Positions 41,605 to 51,141 of a DNA stretch of 64,000 nucleotides are shown here, piece after piece; position 1 is the stretch's first letter; every line of letters starts with the position of its first letter. Below the pieces are notes generated by a model, which made no database searches, had not been told where the DNA came from, and worked only from the letters and a program-made list of their open reading frames with translations. The DNA is from an uncultured Oscillospiraceae bacterium (GTDB lineage: Bacteria; Bacillota; Clostridia; Oscillospirales; Oscillospiraceae), in assembly GCA_934569225.1 (NCBI GenBank), contig CAKTKC010000013.1, forward strand, positions 1 through 64,000. The letters are read 5' to 3'. The translations under genes and the position numbers were made by a program.

Positions 41605-42948
41605 TTAGCTCCAGATTCTGTCGTTGGAGAATTCCTTGTTCCATGCGTCCGTGGGTTCCCACATGCCGGGGATGTCGGGATTCACATGCTCCCGGAGGAC
41701 TTCTTCATTCAGGGACTCAATTCCCAGGCCGGGGGCTGTGGGAACCTTAATGAAGCCGTTCTCAATAAGGGGCTTTGGCAAACCATTGACCATATCGCTC
41801 CACCAGGGAACGTCTACAGAATGGTATTCCAGCGCAAGCACATTGTGCATGGCGGCAGCGGCATGTACCGCGGCCATGCAGCCGACGGGAGACTCCGCCA
41901 TATGAACGGCCACCGCAACACCATGCTCGTCGGCGATATCCGCGATCTTCTTCAGCTCCAGCGCGCCGCCGCAGGTGAGAACGTCCGGATGGATGACGGA
42001 AACGCCGCCCGCTTTGATCAGATGCTCAAACGGCTCCTTCAGGTAGATATCCTCGCCGGTGCAGACGGGGATGCAAGTGGAGTTGCGCAGACGCACATAC
42101 TGATCGGTCAGCATCCAGGGTACCATATCCTCGATCCACGCCAGGTTATACGGCTCCATTCTGCGGGCAAACCGGATGCAGTCCTCCACGCACACATGGC
42201 CAAAGTGATCAATGGCCAGCGGCACCTCATAGCCGATCACGTCACGCACTTCTTTGACGTAGTTTTCAAGGTAGTCAAGACCCTTCTCGGTCAGATGAAT
42301 CCCGGTGAAGGGATGGGCGGTATTGACGATCTGATAGCTCTTCTGGTGACGAACCATATCGGCGGTCACGCTGCCGCCCTGCACGTTCAGGATGTGAGGT
42401 GCGTAGGTTTTCATATCGTCGATAAGGCCAAGGGGCGCGTTCAGCGTGCCGGGTTCATCCAGGAGCAGGCCGATCCCCAAGTCCATTTTCAGGAAGGTAA
42501 AGCCCATGTCCATTCTCTTTTTCAGAGCAAGCCCCATGTCATGGCCGGTATGCTTGCCATCCACATCGGTATCACAGTATACCCGGATGGAATCCCGGAA
42601 TTTCCCGCCCAGCATCTGGTAAACAGGTACGCCGTAGGCCTTGCCTGCCAGATCCCACAGAGCGATCTCAATGCCGGAAACGCCGCCGCCCTGGCGGGAA
42701 TGGAAGCCGAACTGCTTGATTTTATGGAACAGCCGGTCGACGTCGCAGGGATTTTCGCCGATCAGTCTGCTTTTCAGCATTGCGGCATAGGTTTTGCTGG
42801 ATGCGTCCCGAACCTCGCCGTAGCCCTCAATACCCTGATTGGTCATGATTTTCAGGAGGGTGCAGCGCTTTGGCGCTCCGTCAATGTCAACGAAACGAAT
42901 ATCGGTGATACGCAGATCAGAAGGATTGGAGTAAGTATTATAGCTCAT
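41605..42948 (-). CDS. Enolase-superfamily sugar-acid dehydratase (mandelate racemase/galactonate dehydratase type)
   Basis: This 447-residue enzyme starts at the ATG at 42948 behind AAAGGAG. It has the capping domain, then the barrel with LKMDLGIG, metal ligands in AIDHFGH (Asp), WIEDMVPW (Glu) and CTGEDIY (Glu), a catalytic-type His in VAVHMAESPVG and the GGALELKKIADIA strand. Members remove water from aldonic or uronic acids to give 2-keto-3-deoxy acids. The second-strand base motif is KMD rather than the classical KxK, so the exact substrate is open. It is divergent from an AraC gene and belongs to the sugar-acid island. Confidence 0.85.
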   Translation of the reverse strand: MSYNTYSNPSDLRITDIRFVDIDGAPKRCTLLKIMTNQGIEGYGEVRDASSKTYAAMLKSRLIGENPCDVDRLFHKIKQFGFHSRQGGGVSGIEIALWDLAGKAYGVPVYQMLGGKFRDSIRVYCDTDVDGKHTGHDMGLALKKRMDMGFTFLKMDLGIGLLLDEPGTLNAPLGLIDDMKTYAPHILNVQGGSVTADMVRHQKSYQIVNTAHPFTGIHLTEKGLDYLENYVKEVRDVIGYEVPLAIDHFGHVCVEDCIRFARRMEPYNLAWIEDMVPWMLTDQYVRLRNSTCIPVCTGEDIYLKEPFEHLIKAGGVSVIHPDVLTCGGALELKKIADIADEHGVAVAVHMAESPVGCMAAVHAAAAMHNVLALEYHSVDVPWWSDMVNGLPKPLIENGFIKVPTAPGLGIESLNEEVLREHVNPDIPGMWEPTDAWNKEFSNDRIWS

Positions 42949-43144
42949 TGGGTTCGCTCCTTTTCGAAGAATTCCGGCGTTTGCCGCTGAGTACATTGTA
43001 AAGGCTTTTTCTCCGGGAGACTACCAATATCCTATTGCATTCTGCCAATTTATTTTGCTCTTGCGAAAACGGATTTTTCGGTTAGAATAGAAGCTGTGGG
43101 TGCCGCATTTCAAAATGGGGGCAGAACGCAGAAAGGAGAACGGC

Positions 43145-44047
43145 ATGATTACAGGTGAGGTATACACAATCGGTTCGGCAGCTACGGACACGCCGCAGCT
43201 GCGATTGTATCATTCCGTGGTTCTGCCCTTTCAGCGCCCCTACGAGGAACACCGGCATACCGCGTTTGAGGTTTCCCTGATCTGCGCGGGGAACGGGGTC
43301 TACCGGGCGGGATCCCATAGCTATCACTTCCGGCCGGGAGATGTTTTCCTGTTCAGCAGCAATGAGCCCCACTGCATTGTGGAGGTCTCGGGAGGCGGCG
43401 CACTGGACATCATGAATCTTCAATTTGAGCCGCGGTTCCTCTGGTCGCCGGAAAATCTGCTGTTTCAGGTGCATTACCCGGAAATATTCTTCAAGCGCAA
43501 CGAAAAATATTCCCATCTTCTTGCCTCTGCATCGGAGACCGGGAATGGATTTGCCAACAGATTGCAGGCCATTGAGCGGGAATTCCAGAGGAAGGACACG
43601 GACTATAAGATGATGGTCAAGCTCCAGGTTCTGGAGCTGCTCGTCCTGATCCGCAGAGAGTATGCCGACTGCGTGATCGAACCGGCCAAAGCCGTGACCA
43701 CAAACTATCTGGCGCAGATGGAACGTGCGCTGGACTACATTGACCAGAATCTCGCAGGGGAGTTGGACTTAAGCAGCGTTGCCAGGGAAGCCGCCATGAG
43801 TCCGGCCTATTTTTCTTCCCTGTTCAAGAAGCTCAACGGCATGACGCTTTGGGAATATGTCCAGTCCCGGCGCATTGAAATGGCTGCGGAAATGCTGCTT
43901 TCCACCGACCGCAGCGTGACCCAGGTCGCGATGGAGTGCGGATATAACAGCATATCCAACTTCAACAGAAGCTTTAAGGCCATCACCGGGCAAAGTCCCG
44001 TCGCCTATCGGAAGATGAGCCGGGCGCAGACGGACAGTCCTGTCTGA
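43145..44047 (+). CDS. AraC-family transcriptional regulator
   Basis: This 300-residue protein starts at the ATG at 43145 after AAAGGAG. It has an N-terminal cupin sensor domain (EHRHTAFEVSLI, FRPGDVFLFSSNEPH) and a C-terminal pair of helix-turn-helix units (LDLSSVAREAAMSPAYFSSLFK and VTQVAMECGYNSISNFNRSFK). It is divergent from the dehydratase gene, with a 196-bp shared intergenic region, and most likely activates that gene in response to a sugar-derived inducer. Confidence 0.9.
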   Translation: MITGEVYTIGSAATDTPQLRLYHSVVLPFQRPYEEHRHTAFEVSLICAGNGVYRAGSHSYHFRPGDVFLFSSNEPHCIVEVSGGGALDIMNLQFEPRFLWSPENLLFQVHYPEIFFKRNEKYSHLLASASETGNGFANRLQAIEREFQRKDTDYKMMVKLQVLELLVLIRREYADCVIEPAKAVTTNYLAQMERALDYIDQNLAGELDLSSVAREAAMSPAYFSSLFKKLNGMTLWEYVQSRRIEMAAEMLLSTDRSVTQVAMECGYNSISNFNRSFKAITGQSPVAYRKMSRAQTDSPV

Positions 44048-44089
44048 CATTGTTATCCGAACCAGACACAGAAACCATTCAAATACAGA

Positions 44090-44119
44090 CCCGGCAGACG
44101 GCGATCCTCGTCTGCCGGG
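44090..44119. terminator. Hairpin between AraC gene and the dehydratase-like gene
   Basis: CCCGGCAGACG pairs with CGTCTGCCGGG. A second stem, CCCCAGGATAACC with GGTTGTCCCGGGG, lies at 44163-44197. Together they separate two convergent genes. Confidence 0.6.
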
Positions 44120-44245
44120 CTTGCTTATATCCACGGTTCTGACCAGCCAAACGGGCAAAGCGCCCCAGGATAACCACGAAGGCGGTTGTCCCGGGGCACC
44201 GGTGAAAAGGGAAGAAGAAGTCTGTTTTGGGTGTTCAGAAATTCC

Positions 44246-45208
44246 TTAGTAAAGCGGATATCCGATGGCCTCGGCCAGCCCCCGCAAATAGCCGATGGCA
44301 TAAAGGCGCCCGATGCACTCGTAGCCGGGGCGGTCGTTATTTTCCCCGGCCATGGTCGGCACATGGTCAATGCGGACGGGACCGTCGAAGCCCACGTCCC
44401 TATAGCATTTCAGGGCGCGAACCATATCCGTCTGGCCATTGTCGTGGAAGGTTTCGTGGAAGCACTCCAATGTACCGGAAATATCCCGGAAATGGACGAA
44501 GAATATCTTATCCTGTCTTCCGAAGTGTTCAATACACTCGTAGACATTCTCGCCCATAGCGGCGAAATTGGCCTGACACATGGTGATCCCCAGATTGGGG
44601 CTCGGCACCAGATCGATGGCTTTCTGGATGTTTTCCCTACTGATCAGAATGCGGCTGAGATTGCCGAGCTTTTTCAGCGGCGGGTCATCCGGGTGGAGCG
44701 CGATTTTGATGCCCCACTTTTCGCATTCCGGGATAACGGCCTTCAGAAAATAGCTTAAGTTATCCCAGAGCGTCTGCTCATCTATGGACAGCGCCGGATC
44801 GATATCGGCATCCCGCAGGTCGAAGCCGGTGACATACGCGCCGCCCCGCTCCGGGAAGGTGCCGGTGGTGCGATACCAGCCAACCTCTGCCATGAAATTG
44901 GTGCATATGATCTCCCAGCCGTTGGCTGCCAGCAGAGGGATCATTTTTAAGACCTTCTCGATGCTTTCGTCCCGCTTGTCATCGCCGCGTTTGATGTGGT
45001 CGTGAACGGAATTGGGCATTGGCTCTACCACAAGGGGGGCAAGCCCGGCGTTTCTGAACCGCAGCGCAACGGCTTTCACATGCGCGGCATTGGTCATATC
45101 AAATTCTGCGTTCTCGGGCAGACGAACCACCGCATGGTTCACACCAAGCTGCTTCGCCAGCTGCCACTGCACACTGGGGTTGCTCAGAAAGTAGTCAGAA
45201 AGAATCAT
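44246..45208 (-). CDS. Mannonate dehydratase-like (UxuA-related) TIM-barrel protein
   Basis: This 320-residue protein resembles UxuA: the metal and substrate motifs ALHPDDPP, CQANFAAMG, FVHFRDISG, FHDNGQTDM and RIDHVPTM occur in the usual order. UxuA converts D-mannonate to 2-keto-3-deoxygluconate. The protein is shorter than E. coli UxuA (394), as are many sugar-isomerase-like relatives, so the substrate may be another sugar acid. It follows the RraA-like gene by 17 bases in one operon. Confidence 0.75.
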   Translation of the reverse strand: MILSDYFLSNPSVQWQLAKQLGVNHAVVRLPENAEFDMTNAAHVKAVALRFRNAGLAPLVVEPMPNSVHDHIKRGDDKRDESIEKVLKMIPLLAANGWEIICTNFMAEVGWYRTTGTFPERGGAYVTGFDLRDADIDPALSIDEQTLWDNLSYFLKAVIPECEKWGIKIALHPDDPPLKKLGNLSRILISRENIQKAIDLVPSPNLGITMCQANFAAMGENVYECIEHFGRQDKIFFVHFRDISGTLECFHETFHDNGQTDMVRALKCYRDVGFDGPVRIDHVPTMAGENNDRPGYECIGRLYAIGYLRGLAEAIGYPLY

Positions 45209-45225
45209 GACCGGACTCCGGCGGC

Positions 45226-45948
45226 TCAGAAACGGCCGTAACGGTTGTACACGTCAAAGGGATCTTCTCCCCGCGCCATGGCCTCGCGGCTGCCCTTTTC
45301 TGCGTCAAATGCTTTTTCGGCAACCTCCAGCACCTTCACGGTCAGATCCTTGGGAACGATCACAACACCGTCCATATCGCCGAAGACATAGTCGCCCGGG
45401 TTGACCTGGAGCATGCCGTCAATTCCGTTTACGTAAATCGGGATCATGTAGTCCACATTCAGGGAACGTCCCAGGGATTCCACAGGGCTGCGGAAGCGGC
45501 AGAAGGTGGGGAAGCCCATCTTGACCAGGAGGGAGGAATCCCGGGTGGAGCCGTCAATGACCGCACCGACGCAGCCGTGGGCGCGCATGGTGGTGGCGGT
45601 GATCTCGCCGAACTGGCCGCAGTTTCTGTTGCCCTGCACGTCCGACAGCAGCACGCATCCGGGGGTCATGCTGTTGATCATGCCCAGACGCATGTTGTAG
45701 GTATAGGCATCCCGGGTGGGGGTGGTACGGCGAATGACAGTAAACGCGGGGCCTGCGACCTTCATGTCGTTGACAAGGGGATAGATTCCGCTGTCCATGG
45801 CGCGGCCGCCCATGCCGAACTCAATTTCCAGCGTATCATAGATCAGTGCGGTGTACAGCCGCTTGTATCTGCGGGCAATATCTTCTACGTCATAGTCTAC
45901 TTCAATATAGCGTCGCTCGTATACGTCTTCAATTCTTTCTTCAGCCAT
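45226..45948 (-). CDS. RraA-like aldolase (HMG/CHA aldolase family)
   Basis: This 240-residue protein carries the family core GEITATTMRAHGCVGAVIDG followed by STRD, which holds the metal and substrate Asp and Arg residues. Besides RNase E regulators, the family contains divalent-metal class II pyruvate aldolases that split 4-hydroxy-2-oxo acids. The organism type has no classical RNase E partner at this locus, and the neighbours are sugar-acid dehydratases, so an aldolase for a 2-keto-3-deoxy acid is the better guess. AAGGAG precedes the ATG. Confidence 0.82.
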   Translation of the reverse strand: MAEERIEDVYERRYIEVDYDVEDIARRYKRLYTALIYDTLEIEFGMGGRAMDSGIYPLVNDMKVAGPAFTVIRRTTPTRDAYTYNMRLGMINSMTPGCVLLSDVQGNRNCGQFGEITATTMRAHGCVGAVIDGSTRDSSLLVKMGFPTFCRFRSPVESLGRSLNVDYMIPIYVNGIDGMLQVNPGDYVFGDMDGVVIVPKDLTVKVLEVAEKAFDAEKGSREAMARGEDPFDVYNRYGRF

Positions 45949-46007
45949 AATTCTTCTCCTTACAATTCATATTTCCAGTATTTTCCCCTTTACCGGGGCG
46001 TGCTTTT

Positions 46008-46036
46008 AGAATATAGTTGTATAACCGGGATGTCAA
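46008..46036 (-). promoter_or_regulatory. Promoter of the RraA/dehydratase operon
   Basis: On the minus strand a perfect TTGACA is followed after 17 bases by TATTCT, 60 bases before the RraA-like start. Confidence 0.7.
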
Positions 46037-46038
46037 GT

Positions 46039-46057
46039 AATTTCATATTATGAAATT
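46039..46057. promoter_or_regulatory. 19-bp perfect palindrome, probable operator
   Basis: AATTTCATATTATGAAATT lies two bases upstream of the -35 box of the RraA operon. The intergenic stretch 45949-46318 otherwise contains only AT-rich sequence and the start region of the dehydrogenase gene on the plus strand. Confidence 0.6.
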
Positions 46058-46318
46058 ATACAGCAAATCGGGCAGAGAACCGGTGGCCGTCCGGCTTCCC
46101 CGAGGGGGAGGGGCAGGGAAACGGCAGTGATACGCAATCGGTGAAAACGGCGTTTCGAAAGAGCGTAATATAGTTAACTTTTTTCGGACAATAGTTTATT
46201 GAACAATACCGACTTATCGCTTATATTTTAGGCAGTAACCAACAAAATGCCAAGTCAATCGAACTTGTTTTTGGCTATTTTTCAGCAAACATAAATCTGC
46301 GGGAAAGGTGGAGCCGTT

Positions 46319-47413
46319 TTGGACAAGAAGAAAATGTGTTCTGGTGCCGGAAATTATTTCCAGGGAAGCGGCGTTCTACGGGACTGCGGGGACGAGATCA
46401 GGCGCAAGGGATATCACAAGGCGTGTATCCTGGGCGGCGAGAAGGCGCTTGGTGCTGCCCTGCCGGTCTTATCCGACAGCCTGCGCAGTGCCGGAGTGGA
46501 ATTTAATGTACACGGGTTTTCCGGTTTCTGCACGACAGAAGAAATTGACGCTTTCACGGAGCGGTCCCACGCAGAGGGCGCGGACTGCATCATAGGCGTC
46601 GGCGGCGGAAAAGCAATGGATCTGGCAAAAGCGGCCGCAGCCCTGAGAGGATGCGCGGTATTTACCGTGCCTACCTCTGCTGCCACCTGCGCGGCCTATG
46701 CGGCGCTGTCCATCGTGTACAATCAGGAAGGCTGCCAGGATCACACCCGGTATCACACGGACGAAGTAAATGGCGTCTTTGTTGACATGGAGATTCTTGC
46801 CAGGGCGCCGGCAAGGCTGCTGGCCGCTGGCATGGCCGATGCGATGGCCAAATCCTGCGAATACAGCTCCATGCGAAGCTCCCTTCACTACGGTGATGTG
46901 GATATCTCCAAATATCTGGGCTATTCCATGGCGAGGGCTGCGGATGAGGTGCTGCTCACATGTGGACAGCAGGCGTACCAGGACAATTGCAGGGGCATCG
47001 TCAGCCAGAGCCTGGAGGATGCGGTCTATGTATGCATTGCATCCACCGGGATCATCAGCAACATGGGCGGCTTCTGCGGAAGAACCGGTTCCCGCTTCGC
47101 AATTGCCCATGGCTTTAACGAGGTGCTCCGCGGGCGTTATGTAAATACAAAGGATTGGCTGCATGGTGAAATCGTAGGTGTCGGCATTTTGGCTCAGCTT
47201 CATGCGAACGGGATGCCCCAGGCCCATCAGGAGCGCGTCCGGGCGTTTTACCGTGCCATCGGCGTCCCGGTAACGCTGGAGGAAATGGGCATCCGGCTGG
47301 ACGACGCAGGATTTGCCAGGCTTCAGGAAGAGCTGGTGCAGCACAGCCATGTCAGCGAAGAGAATGCTCCCCGTGTGCGGGATGCTGTTGCATTTGTCCG
47401 CGCCCGGCAGTAG
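46319..47413 (+). CDS. Iron-containing alcohol dehydrogenase, glycerol dehydrogenase-like
   Basis: This 364-residue NAD(P)-dependent enzyme starts with TTG at 46319 after AAAGGTGGA; an ATG five codons later is the alternative. The cofactor motif VGGGKAMDLAKA lies near residue 93. Metal ligands are the Asp in AAGMADAMAK, and His residues in IAHGFNEVL and WLHGEIVGVG, matching GldA. It would reduce an aldehyde or oxidise a polyol such as glycerol. Placed between sugar-acid genes and the transporter, it probably reduces the aldehyde left after aldol cleavage. Confidence 0.83.
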   Translation: MDKKKMCSGAGNYFQGSGVLRDCGDEIRRKGYHKACILGGEKALGAALPVLSDSLRSAGVEFNVHGFSGFCTTEEIDAFTERSHAEGADCIIGVGGGKAMDLAKAAAALRGCAVFTVPTSAATCAAYAALSIVYNQEGCQDHTRYHTDEVNGVFVDMEILARAPARLLAAGMADAMAKSCEYSSMRSSLHYGDVDISKYLGYSMARAADEVLLTCGQQAYQDNCRGIVSQSLEDAVYVCIASTGIISNMGGFCGRTGSRFAIAHGFNEVLRGRYVNTKDWLHGEIVGVGILAQLHANGMPQAHQERVRAFYRAIGVPVTLEEMGIRLDDAGFARLQEELVQHSHVSEENAPRVRDAVAFVRARQ

Positions 47414-47525
47414 AATTCTAAGGAACCTCTGAATCAATCGCCGAGAGCTTCCCTGACGTATCTGGCGGAGGCCGACGCCTCCGTGCCGATAAAGGAAAAA
47501 GAACTGTACAATTAAGGAGGAAAAC

Positions 47526-49133
47526 ATGAAAAAACTAGTTTGCGTCTTACTTGCATTGGTCATGGTATTGGGCATGGCAGCCTGCGGCTCCAAGCCCGAA
47601 GCGCCGGTGACTCAGGCCACAGAAAAGCCTGCCAACGCAGAAACCGCCGCCGCTCCCGCCGATGAAAGCGGCATTGTCCGCGGCGGTACGCTGAAGGTCG
47701 GCAAGGGCATTCTGCTCTCCACCCTGGATCCCACCAAGGTTACGGCACGTGACTCCGACTATGATGTCATCTGCCAGATCTACGAGCCTCTGGTTCGCGC
47801 GGATGCCAACGGTAATCTGGTCAGCGGCCTGGCGGAAACCTGGGACGTGGTGGATGACACAACCATCGTGTTCCATCTGCGTACCGACGTAAAATTCCAC
47901 GACGGCACCGAATTCAACGCGGACGCCGTCAAGGCAAACTTTGACTACTACATGGACGAAGCAGTCGGCGCCATTTTCGCTACGGAGCTGAAGTGCGTCG
48001 AAAGCGTGGAAGTGGTTGACGCTGCCACGGTTCAGGTCAATCTGAATCAGTCCTCCTCCACCTTCATTACGGACCTTACCAACTATTCCGGCCTGATGAT
48101 CGCCCCCTCCGCCCTGTCTCAGGGTGCTGAGTACCTGGCCAGCAACGCGTGCGGCACCGGCCCGTTCAAGGTCGCGGAATATGTTGAGGGCGTCAGCATC
48201 GCGCTGGAAGCCAACCCCGACTACTATCGCAGCGGCGAGGACGGCAAGCCTCTGCCCTATCTGGATCGGGTCGACATCAGCATGATCAGCGATCAGACCA
48301 CTAAGGTCAACAGCCTTCTGGCCGGTGACATTCAGCTGACCGACTATCTGACCACCACCGGCATCGAGCAGCTGGAAACCAACTCCGACTTCACCCTCCA
48401 GCGCATCGCCACCTCCGATATCTACACCCTGTTCTGCCAGATCGACGACAAGGTTCTGAGCGATCAGAAGGTTCGTCAGGCGCTTGCCTACGCGGTTGAC
48501 CGGGAAGCTCTGGCCAATGTAATCACCCGCGGCTACGGCTTTGCCAGCAACTGGGCCTGTGATCCCGACCAGTGGTTCTACAGCGACTATACTCCCTACA
48601 GCTACGACGTTGAGAAGGCAAAATCCCTTCTGGCGGAAGCCGGTTACGCCGACGGCGTGACCCTGACCATGCAGTGTATCTCCCGTGAGCCGGACAACAC
48701 CGTTATGCAGGTTCTGCAGCAGCAGCTCGCCGCTGCCGGCATCACGCTGGTTCTGGAATCCATGGAGCGCACCGAATGGGTCTCCGTCTGGACGACCGAG
48801 CATACCGGTCAGCTGGGTCTTGCAAAGATGACCGTTCCCCGCGTTGACGCTTACGTGCAGCTGAACACCAACATGGGCGGCACCTCCGCCAACAACTACT
48901 CCACCTACAAAGGAGAAGAGTTCAATACCCTGCTGCAGAGCCTGAGCGGAATCTATGACGCAAACGAGCAGAAGGAAGTCCTGCACAAGGCTCAGGAGGT
49001 TTACCTGAACGACTGCGCTTCCATTTTCCTGTACCAGATGCCCCGTTATGACGCCTACGCAAACAGCGTTCAGAACTTTACCACGTTGGCGCTCGGCCCC
49101 TGGGATCTGTCTCAGATCTGGCTGGCCAACTGA
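47526..49133 (+). CDS. ABC transporter substrate-binding lipoprotein (family 5, Dpp/Opp type)
   Basis: This 535-residue lipoprotein has a signal peptide with lipobox ending at Cys21 (GMAAC) and then the SBP_bac_5 fold: LDPTKVTARDSDY, YEPLVRADANGNLV, FHLRTDVKFHDGTEF and DRVDISMISD are typical. Family members bind peptides, nickel or, often in Clostridia, oligosaccharides. Its place in the sugar-acid island favours a sugar-derived ligand. TTAAGGAGG precedes the ATG. The permease and ATPase genes follow. Confidence 0.9.
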   Translation: MKKLVCVLLALVMVLGMAACGSKPEAPVTQATEKPANAETAAAPADESGIVRGGTLKVGKGILLSTLDPTKVTARDSDYDVICQIYEPLVRADANGNLVSGLAETWDVVDDTTIVFHLRTDVKFHDGTEFNADAVKANFDYYMDEAVGAIFATELKCVESVEVVDAATVQVNLNQSSSTFITDLTNYSGLMIAPSALSQGAEYLASNACGTGPFKVAEYVEGVSIALEANPDYYRSGEDGKPLPYLDRVDISMISDQTTKVNSLLAGDIQLTDYLTTTGIEQLETNSDFTLQRIATSDIYTLFCQIDDKVLSDQKVRQALAYAVDREALANVITRGYGFASNWACDPDQWFYSDYTPYSYDVEKAKSLLAEAGYADGVTLTMQCISREPDNTVMQVLQQQLAAAGITLVLESMERTEWVSVWTTEHTGQLGLAKMTVPRVDAYVQLNTNMGGTSANNYSTYKGEEFNTLLQSLSGIYDANEQKEVLHKAQEVYLNDCASIFLYQMPRYDAYANSVQNFTTLALGPWDLSQIWLAN

Positions 49134-49203
49134 CCCTGCTGCATTCACCCGGGCACGGTCGTCAAACGGCGGATACCAGCGTTTTCCACGGCTTTTAGAA
49201 CAG

Positions 49204-49294
49204 GGCAGCACCGCACAGAAAAGTGCGGTGCCGCCTTGGCGAAAACGAACCCCGAGAGGCAAGGTGGAGTTGTGAAGAATACTCCGCCTTGTCT
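49204..49294 (+). promoter_or_regulatory. Two hairpins between the binding-protein and permease genes
   Basis: GGC-A-GCACCGCAC pairs with GTGCGGTGC-C-GCC at 49204-49235, and AGGCAAGGTGGAGT with ACTCCGCCTTGTCT at 49257-49294. Neither has a strong U-run. They would protect the binding-protein mRNA and lower downstream expression. Confidence 0.55.
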
Positions 49295-49314
49295 TTGTTA
49301 AGAAGGAGAGAAGC

Positions 49315-50271
49315 ATGTTAAGTAATATCCTGAAAAAATTACTGTCTGTCATTCCTCTGCTGCTTATCATCAGCATCGTGCTGTTCATCCTGATCAATGC
49401 CCTTCCGGGCGATGCAACGATGAGCATGATCGGTGAGACCGCAGACGAGGAATATGTCGCGCAGCTGCGCGAAAAAATGGGGCTGGACAAGCCGGTTGTG
49501 GCGCGGTATTTTTCCTGGTTGGCGGATGTTCTGCGGGGGGATCTGGGCGAGAGCCTGGTTTCCTCGGAGACGGTCGCCCAGAAAATCAAAATGCGGCTTC
49601 CCATTACGCTGGAGATCACACTGGTTTCCATGCTGATCTCGGTGCTGATCGCACTGCCCTTCGGCGTATTGTCCGCTGTTAAGCGTGGAAGCGCCGTGGA
49701 TACGGTTGGCAGCGTGGTTTCCATGCTGGGCGTGGCAATGCCTTCTTTCTGGCTGGGGTTGCTTCTGGTCATGTATTTTTCCGTGCAGAAGGGTCTGCTT
49801 CCTGCCTCCGGCTTTACATCCTTTTCCCAGGATCCCGTCAAGAATCTGCGGTGCATCATTCTGCCCTGCGTTTCCATCGGATTCGGGTTTGCCGCCACCG
49901 TTATGCGTCAGACCCGTTCGTCGCTGCTGGAGGTTTTGCAGCAGGACTATATCATGACCGCCCAGGCCAAGGGCCTTCGCAACCGCATTGTCATCTGGAA
50001 GCACGCGATGCGAAATGCCTTGATCCCCGTGCTGACCGTTACTGCCATGCAGATCGGTCGTCTGATCGGCGGCGCCGTGGTTACGGAGGCGGTCTTTGCA
50101 ATCCCCGGCATGGGCAGCGCAATCGTTTCCGCCGTTCTGAACCGGGACTATCCCGTTGCGATGGGTATGATTATGGTGGTTGCGGCCATTGTCGTCCTGA
50201 TCAATACCTTTGTAGACGTTTTGTATATTCTGATTGACCCGCGCATCAGCGTCAGGCCGAAGAAAGGATAG
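49315..50271 (+). CDS. ABC transporter permease, DppB type
   Basis: This 318-residue protein has six membrane helices. It has the DppB N-terminal pattern (LPGD, LREKMGLDKPVVARYFSWL) and the permease-ATPase coupling loop with TAQAKGLRNRIVIWKHAMRN. AGAAGGAGAG precedes the ATG. It forms a heterodimer with the DppC-type protein that follows. Confidence 0.92.
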   Translation: MLSNILKKLLSVIPLLLIISIVLFILINALPGDATMSMIGETADEEYVAQLREKMGLDKPVVARYFSWLADVLRGDLGESLVSSETVAQKIKMRLPITLEITLVSMLISVLIALPFGVLSAVKRGSAVDTVGSVVSMLGVAMPSFWLGLLLVMYFSVQKGLLPASGFTSFSQDPVKNLRCIILPCVSIGFGFAATVMRQTRSSLLEVLQQDYIMTAQAKGLRNRIVIWKHAMRNALIPVLTVTAMQIGRLIGGAVVTEAVFAIPGMGSAIVSAVLNRDYPVAMGMIMVVAAIVVLINTFVDVLYILIDPRISVRPKKG

Positions 50272-50282
50272 AGGTGAGGTAC

Positions 50283-51128
50283 ATGAGCAACGGGAAGAAA
50301 ACCCTCCGGAAGCTGCTGAAAAACAAGCTGGCCGTGCTGGGCATGGTGATCCTTGTGATTCTTGTAGTCATGGCGATTTTCGCGCCGCAGATATCCGGTA
50401 CGGATGACCCCAACGAAATGGACTATGCCAATATCTTTGTGAAGCCCTGCGCCGGGCATCCCTTCGGAACCGACGACCTTGGCCGCGACATGTGGGCGCG
50501 GGTGGTTTACGGAGCCAAATATACCATCGTCGTGGGCATCTTTACCGTGGCGATCTCCATGGTTCTGGGGACGACGCTGGGTCTGCTCTCCGGCTACTAC
50601 GGCGGCGCCGTCGACCGGGTGATCACCGCCGCGATGGACGCCATCTGGTCTCTGCCCACCATGATCCTGGCGCTGGCCATCACGGCCGCCCTCGGCTCCG
50701 GTCTGCGCAACTGTATTATTGCCATCGGTATTTGCTTTACACCGGCCTTTGCCCGGGTCGTCCGATCCATGGTCATGACGGTGCGGGAAATGGAATATGT
50801 GCAGTCCGCGAAGGCCATCGGGTTAAATGATTTTGAGATCATTGTCCGCTACGTTCTGCCCAACGTCACGCCGGTCATCATTGTGCAGGCATCGCTGAAC
50901 GCAGCCCAGGCCATTATCTCCGAAGCGTCCCTGAGCTTCCTGGGATTGGGCATTCAGCCCCCCGACGCCAGCTGGGGTTATCTGCTGAAAACCGCCCAGC
51001 AATACATGGGACGGGCGCCATGGCTCAGTGTCATTCCCGGTCTGATGATCCTGATCGTCGTGCTGGCGCTGAACTTTGTCGGCGACGGCCTGCGTGACGC
51101 GCTGGATGTCCGGCTGAAGGCCGACTGA
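50283..51128 (+). CDS. ABC transporter permease, DppC type
   Basis: This 281-residue permease starts at the ATG at 50283; a GTG at 50274 is possible. It has the DppC hallmark segment HPFGTDDLGRDMWARVVYGA and the coupling motif YVQSAKAIGLNDFEIIVRYV followed by LPN. GAGGTG serves as ribosome site. It pairs with the DppB-type subunit. Confidence 0.92.
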   Translation: MSNGKKTLRKLLKNKLAVLGMVILVILVVMAIFAPQISGTDDPNEMDYANIFVKPCAGHPFGTDDLGRDMWARVVYGAKYTIVVGIFTVAISMVLGTTLGLLSGYYGGAVDRVITAAMDAIWSLPTMILALAITAALGSGLRNCIIAIGICFTPAFARVVRSMVMTVREMEYVQSAKAIGLNDFEIIVRYVLPNVTPVIIVQASLNAAQAIISEASLSFLGLGIQPPDASWGYLLKTAQQYMGRAPWLSVIPGLMILIVVLALNFVGDGLRDALDVRLKAD

Positions 51129-51141
51129 GGGGGGAAGGTCT

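Noticed and set aside
45226..45948. RraA-like gene as an RNase E regulator
   Set aside because: No RNase E context is present, and the gene sits among sugar-acid enzymes, so the aldolase reading is preferred; this remains unproven.
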